Assembly: GCA_036345935.2 (NCBI GenBank)
Contig: JADWOT020000008.1
Span: 5,621,114 to 5,685,113, forward strand
Direction of reading: 5' to 3'
Origin: Taenia hydatigena
Lineage: Eukaryota > Platyhelminthes > Cestoda > Cyclophyllidea > Taeniidae
DNA length: 64,000 nt
Below, piece by piece: positions 59,285 to 64,000 of this stretch (position 1 is its first letter; each line of letters opens with the position of its first letter). Below the pieces are notes generated by a model. That model saw nothing but the letters and a program-made list of their open reading frames with translations. It did no database searches and was not told where the DNA came from. The translations under genes and the position numbers were made by a program.

Positions 59285-60589
59285 GTAAGATTGGATTGCT
59301 GTAAGTGAGTTCTTGCTGTTTTTTTTGTAGCTATAGATTTGATGTGCGTTCTTATTTTTTACTGGAAGCTTTTACCATTTATCCGTATGTCCTTTCCCAC
59401 TTTACGTGTGGTAAAAGGTGCGTTATTTTCATTAACATGACATCCGTGTTGGTGGAGCTTATACATATATGGAGGGCGTGGGACACTTGGCGGCTCTTCT
59501 GCTCATTGACTTGGGGACCAGGGTTATTTTTGTGTTGTGATCTTTGCGAAACGTGTTGTGTAGAGGGTCTCGGTGATGGCTTAATGGCAGGTTCAGCTTC
59601 GATGACATGAGTTGATGTCTGGGCAAGGTAGATGCAACAGAAGCGGAGGAAGAAGTGACTACTGGGAAGCTTTCGCATTAGTACGCAGACTGTACTTTGT
59701 AGCACTCGTAAACTCCTGCTTGTTAAGGTGCTTTCTCCTATCATTGGCTATGTTTGAAGGTGTTAGCTTTGCAGCACATTGGACATTCACACACTGGCTC
59801 TTCCATTGTTTGTTCTTTTTTTCCTTCCCGGATACCGGAAAATTGCTGTGTTGTTGGTGGTGGTGGTTGTGAGGTAACATTTGATGAGTCTGTGGAACGG
59901 TAGGCAATGCGGGCTTGTGGAGCCATTGGCGGAGGCGTCTCAGTCTCAGACGTGCGATGTGGATGTCGGCAAGGACGATAGCAGTGTGTGTCGAATAGCA
60001 TAGTGGTAGTTGTGACCTTTTATGTTTTTGGGCTCAAGCATTGGGTGTAGCAATGTTGGAAGGGGGAGGAGGGCGGAGTTATTGTCACGTTGATGAGTTG
60101 TGCTGGTGATTGTGTCAGCTCTAAGACGATGGGGGGAGGGGAATGAAAAGCGTTCCAGAGCTTTCTTCAAACCTACTCCAGATGGTCCTTCGTTTCGTGG
60201 ATTTGGGTGTGAGTGTGTTTGTGTTTTTTTTTTTAATTTTACATTTCGAGGTGTGTGTTTCTTGTTTTACTATCCACTCATTTTTTCATTGCACGTAAAT
60301 CTGTGTGCGTTGATGTTTTCAAGATCGTTTCGAGTACGTTTTTAATTCCATAAACGTGTGTGTGCGTGTGTACAGGGAACCGTTTTTTTGTTTTTATTGG
60401 TCTTTAAATGGCAGCACTTTTTCGCGTTCCTCAGCTATGCAGAACAGTGTTGTTGAGGAGATTGATTGAAGTTATCTTGGCAGTATTTTTGGTAGGTAGG
60501 TGGGAGGTTTTTGAATTAGGAGGGAATGCTGTTGTGGCGAGTGAGGCCTCATTTGCTGGGAGGAAGGGAGGGCGAGGAGGAGAACTTAC

Positions 60590-60912
60590 CAAGCACTTGG
60601 CTTTCTCTGGAGCATTATTTTGTGATAGGCATGGAGACGTGAGTGAGCAGCACTAGGTGTCAATTTTGTACGAAAAATTTGCAAGTACGGTATTTGTGTT
60701 GTAATAGTCGGCCTCTGACCAACATTGGCCGCCTCGCCGCCGCCGTCGTCGTCATTGTTTGCAACGCTGGCTATGTGACGCTTCTCAACGTCGTCGTCGT
60801 CGTCGTCGTCGTCGTCAGTTACGGACTCATCAGGCTGCCTGTGAACAATAATACGCATCGTCGACGGTGGCAATGATGGCAAGGGGAAATGTGGACTTAG
60901 AAGCCGATCCAT
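60590..60912 (-). CDS. candidate exon with poly-aspartate run
   Basis: The minus-strand frame from ATG 60,912 (MDRLLSPHF) stays open to a consensus donor, GCTTG/GTAAGT, at 60,589. It encodes a run of nine Asp (60,816-60,790), VEKRHIASVANNDDDGGGEA, NVGQRPTITTQIPYLQIF and a basic end, HSRLHAYHKIMLQRKPSA. The frame is open upstream of the ATG as well. The Asp run comes from a GAC repeat, so length may vary. Low-complexity acidic linkers followed by basic sequence are common in nuclear proteins, but no domain is seen. A competing 52-codon plus-strand frame at 60,873-61,031 (MMARGNVDLEADPWEATETT at its start) overlaps its 5' part. Confidence 0.35.
60790..60816 (+). repeat. (GTC)9 trinucleotide repeat
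   Basis: Nine perfect GTC units (GAC on the minus strand, where they encode nine Asp in the candidate exon). GCC/GTC-rich flank at 60,730-60,755. Confidence 0.9.
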
Positions 60913-61031
60913 GGGAAGCCACTGAGACCACACAAAGGGCCCTCGAACTCGCCGTTGCCGACGACAACCGTTGTGGTGTCAAAGCAGTTATTAGAGGGGC
61001 AATGAATGCGATTGAGAGTTCCCTTGCATAA

Positions 61032-62336
61032 CCAGGCAGGCAGCGCGACTGTGTGCTTGGAAGAGGGCCCCATCATCATGGAAAACTGGATGCGGCGTGT
61101 GCGGGTGCGTGAACGCCGGGCAGGCGGGCGAGCGGGCGAGAGCGAAGGTAGAGGAGAACGGTACCTTGGTAAGTACTCTCCCATGGGACAGTGTATATTG
61201 TACAATTTGAGTGAGATCTTATCATAGCCTCACAGTTAAGTACACCACTTTTGCTTGTTCTTTTTGTTTTTTTTCCAATCTAAGGTAGTAGTCAGGTTTT
61301 GAGACCTTTAGCAGTAAAAACAACAGCAACGGTATGGTGTGAGGCGAAGCCGATGTGAGGTTATATTATTTAAGAGCCTTCATACGACGTATTGGTTTTC
61401 ATGATGTCCACATTTGTGAGCGTTGAGTGGGATGACTTATTGCTGGGGTGTGGCTGCTAGTTTGTAAGGAAGGAAGAGGATTGGGAGGAAGCGCAGATGC
61501 CTCACGATATAATGCGGTGCTGGCTCCTGTCCATCGTAACATTTACAGTTCATGCCGTATGAAGCTGTGCCTGCGATGCGCTGCCGGTAGATTCTTCGTG
61601 ACTGGTTAAGGCTTAAACGTTGTCATTCACCACTGTCGTGCTGCTACTAGCCACGGGCACGCGTGATGGTGAGCAATTTCACCCGCCGGCCTCCTCAACC
61701 CCACGGAATCTGTCTGCTTTTATCACAGGGTACGAGGAGGAGGAGGAAGCGGCTGCAGATGCGGTACCCGAACCGAGGAGAGCAGTGGAAAGGAAGAGGC
61801 TGCTGGAGGGAAGAGGCGAGTGGGAGTGTGTAATGTGTCGACTGTGGTTTGTTGAGTGACGGGTGTTGGTGAGCTGAGCGGGCCGCTTAGTTGCCTCGCG
61901 ATTTTACCCTCTCTGCCCAGTAGTGGGTGGCTTGTCGCCGACATCGATACGTGAAACGTACACACATATCTTTCGTCCCACTACTGTTATGTCTCCTTCT
62001 CTTCATCTTCTCCGGGCATAATGTGGGTGGGTGAGTGGAGAGGAAGGGAAAGGCTGGGGAGGGGCACTGCCGTGCGTATGTATGAATGAGGAGTGAAGAG
62101 GACGTTCTCCTACGACGAATGGAAGCGCTATGGGCCAAAGCTCACTGGTGAGAACTGCGGCACATTTTGTTTCCACAAGTATGGAAACACTGCTTTGGAA
62201 GGGTCGAAATTAATTATTGCTGGCGGTGGAATAGGTGATGAGTAGTTGTGCGGTGCTACTACTACTGTCACTATTACTTAGCCTTCAGAATGGACTGAAA
62301 AGGGATAAGTGGATAAATTGGTTGGTGTGAAGAGAA
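61032..62336. other. GC-richer unassigned stretch, possible gene 5' region
   Basis: A donor-like CTTG/GTAAGT stands at 61,170 on plus after a basic Arg/Gly/Glu-rich frame that includes EEGPIIMENWMRRVRVRERR. At 61,660-61,859 a plus frame has a Glu/Ala run (EEEEEAAADAVPEPRRAVER) and ends soon after CVMCRLWF. Base composition and these charged frames suggest exons or UTRs of a real gene, but no model can be defended. Confidence 0.3.
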
Positions 62337-62361
62337 GGGGGGGGGGGGGGGGGGGGGGGGG
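62337..62361 (+). repeat. homopolymer run of 25 G
   Basis: Twenty-five consecutive G on the plus strand, flanked by agagaa and ttcgtttggg. Such a run can form G-quadruplexes, is highly unstable, and is difficult to sequence, so its true length is uncertain. Confidence 0.95.
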
Positions 62362-63385
62362 TTCGTTTGGGAAAGGAAGACAAGATAATTCCCCCCTCCT
62401 TGCCTCGCCCTAACTAACCACTTCGTACAGGGATAAGTATGCAAAGTAGGTGGGCAGGAAGGAGGGCTGTAGTGTACTGCTTGAGTAAATTTGTGGCACC
62501 TTTCGCGTTGGCATTTCAATACGCAATACCGTGGTAAATAGAGCCGCGATGACTAGTGGGAGGACCACCATGGGGCAACTACGTGAGCGAGTAAGGGTAG
62601 CTGGTGTTAGCACGTCGATAATCATCCTATTGACACGGAAGCGATGGCAAAATGATCCTCCTTTCTCTCGCTTTAACTAACCACTCAGTGCTGGGGCGCG
62701 TGCGCCAAGTAAGCGGGCAACTGGGGACACTGCAAACCAGCTCCTTCTTTCACCTCCAAATAACCTCCAACACAGCTCTGCTTACACTTCAATACCAACT
62801 CAAACGCCCAAGTGGAGACCAAGTTCCTACAATGAGCTAACGAAACAGCGTCCACCCGAAAAGTTCTATTGTCCAAAGCCTGTAGCTCATGTATTTGGTC
62901 GCGCACGCTCGATAAGCCATCCGTGATGATGAGACTGCGCCAAAAAGTAATTAGGCGAACAGGGACTCGAGTTTCAGTAAGTAAGCATCAACCGAAGGAC
63001 GCAAAAGGCAACGCCTAGGAACGCAGCCGCAGAAGCACTTTTCCTTACGGTGCAACTACTACGGCCTGCCTACTTGCCTGCATGCTTGACAGGAAATTTC
63101 ACCACTACACTCTACCAGCTAGATCCTCTCAATAACCACAACACCTGCTATTGGTTTGAAAACTGATCAACCCCTTCTCAAAAAAAACCAATAAAACAAG
63201 CGTAGCTATCCCTCGCTACCTTTATTACCGCAAATGAAAACAATCTTGCCAAGGAACACATACCACACGCATATGCCCTACGCGATAAGGGAAAGGAGTT
63301 CCAATCAAGGGTATGGGAATCGTATCGTAGGTGCCCGAGGGTAATCACAAAGGAAGTCGAAATCCAGGAAACAACAGACACTCAC
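62362..63385. other. unassigned stretch
   Basis: Short overlapping frames on both strands, none with motifs. Possibly introns or 3' sequence of the minus-strand candidate at 63.7 kb. Confidence 0.3.
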
Positions 63386-63470
63386 ATAGAAGAAAACGGT
63401 CACCACATCGAGCAGGAGAAGCAACTGAGTGACAAAATTGTTATTCCCATAGTCCAGTCTTCGAGTAGAA
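63386..63470 (-). CDS. candidate membrane-segment exon
   Basis: The minus strand reads DYGNNNFVTQLLLLLDVVTV and FFY, then a consensus donor TAT/GTGAGT at 63,385. The hydrophobic run would be a membrane helix. The frame is open upstream for a few codons (STRRL) and then meets a stop, so a nearby AG must start the exon; none is clearly better than another. A second frame (LLEDWTMGITIL) overlaps. Could be a later exon of the gene starting at 63,710. Confidence 0.25.
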
Positions 63471-63646
63471 TCATTTCACCCTGTACAACTTTGGTAGGTC
63501 CAGACATTTCATGGAGATGAGAGCACAGCTCGAGAGACACCATACTCCCGAAAGAGAACAAAAAACTTATTTCACCAATGTATGAAATTATCATGAAAAC
63601 AACAAGAACATTTGCACAAGAAAGGGAACACATATTTTCAACTCAC

Positions 63647-63710
63647 CTTTAGCATGAAATGCTTTTCGAATTCTTCTGCAATGACGCCAAATCAACGGTT
63701 CTCCTTGCAT
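63647..63710 (-). CDS. candidate first coding exon
   Basis: ATG at 63,710-63,708 begins MQGEPLIWRHCRRIRKAFHA and K, then one base and a consensus donor, AAAG/GTGAGT, at 63,646 (phase 1). Short basic N-terminus without signal peptide. The downstream exon was not fixed with certainty; AG sites before 63,546 and near 63,458 are candidates, but the phases do not give a clean frame. No family recognised. Confidence 0.33.
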
Positions 63711-64000
63711 ATTTACACATCCACCGACCACGAATCAACCCGAGTTAGGATTCGCAGACATCTAAGCAGTCCATTTTAATTGTATAGAGTAGTATAAGAA
63801 GATGTAAACATTCTTTGGCCATTGTTAGCTCTCATCCGGTAGCACAGCTAACCATTTGACGAGAAGAAACCCAAAAACGCACCCCAAAAAAAACCCACAA
63901 CCCAGCCACTCCTACACGGGCGCCATCAACCTAAGCAGGCATTTTTGGTGGATTCAAACTAAAAATTCAAAGCAATAATTTCAAAGAAGACAGCTGAATA
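63711..64000. other. window end, probable 5' flank
   Basis: A/C-rich sequence with aaaaaaaaccc-type stretches. No gene or TATA box recognised. It would be upstream of the minus-strand candidate exon. Confidence 0.3.

Noticed and set aside
3750..64000. Many 60-120-codon frames on both strands
   Set aside because: In DNA of this composition such frames are expected by chance; without a motif, splice borders or promoter they were not called genes.
1..64000. CRISPR array, rRNA genes, bacterial operons or an origin
   Set aside because: No regularly spaced short repeats, no rRNA-like conserved stretches, no closely packed long ORFs; the window has eukaryotic intron-exon signals.

Overview
The window looks like a gene-poor, repeat-rich stretch of a metazoan nuclear genome. 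There are no long bacterial-style reading frames, operons, rRNAs or CRISPR arrays. Coding signals occur as short exons with GT..AG borders, kinase, FN3 and reverse-transcriptase fragments are present, and simple repeats occur. My best guess is a parasitic flatworm, probably a tapeworm. This rests on a minus-strand gene near 9-10.4 kb whose two visible exons (signal peptide, then one fibronectin-III domain, phase-1 intron) match the layout of cestode oncosphere-antigen genes. The assignment is inference and needs a database search.

0-12 kb: repeats, a decayed Ty3/gypsy reverse transcriptase (3.2-3.8 kb, +), a weak KH-like fragment (5.4 kb, -), the signal-peptide/FN3 gene (10.42-8.96 kb, -, frameshifted) and an acidic exon at 11.9-12.0 kb (-).

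12-14 kb: the standout locus. Two arms of about 0.94 kb, inverted and nearly identical, face each other across a 60-bp spacer. Each arm carries a complete short intronless gene with TATA box, initiator, ATG, 69-codon ORF and AATAAA signal. The two genes are divergently transcribed and encode an extraordinary protein: 16 of 69 residues are tryptophan, and a 9-residue motif (KPQWWSPCE) occurs twice at 14-residue spacing. I recognise no family for it.

14-28 kb: mostly repeats and unassigned DNA, with a secreted-protein first exon (19.1 kb, +) and a Cys-containing 64-codon exon (23.5 kb, +). 28-31 kb: two decayed copies of a divergent AGC-type protein kinase head to head, and a possible S1-protease fragment. 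33.8-34.3 kb: an unrecognised gene end with three exons that stay in frame across two canonical introns. 39.2 kb: one more exon candidate. 44.3-46.4 kb: pieces that could be a decayed type II Golgi enzyme (anchor exon; later a sulfotransferase-like RDxR fragment).

47-55 kb: a 257-bp tandem duplication, a third and longer kinase relic (50.76-49.75 kb, -), a segmental tandem duplication (51.9-52.9 versus 53.4-54.6 kb) carrying a fourth kinase scrap, and an exon at 55.1-54.9 kb (-). 56-64 kb: a two-exon small membrane protein (56.15-56.50 kb, +), a two-exon mini-gene with polyA signal (58.7-58.99 kb, +), then a GC-richer stretch with simple repeats ((GTC)9, a 25-G run), an Asp-run exon (60.9-60.6 kb, -) and a first-exon candidate at 63.7 kb (-).

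I can support no cooperating pathway among these genes. The common theme is local duplication and decay: the inverted gene pair, four kinase relics and several tandem repeats. All exon calls are by eye, and gene models outside the strongest loci are provisional.
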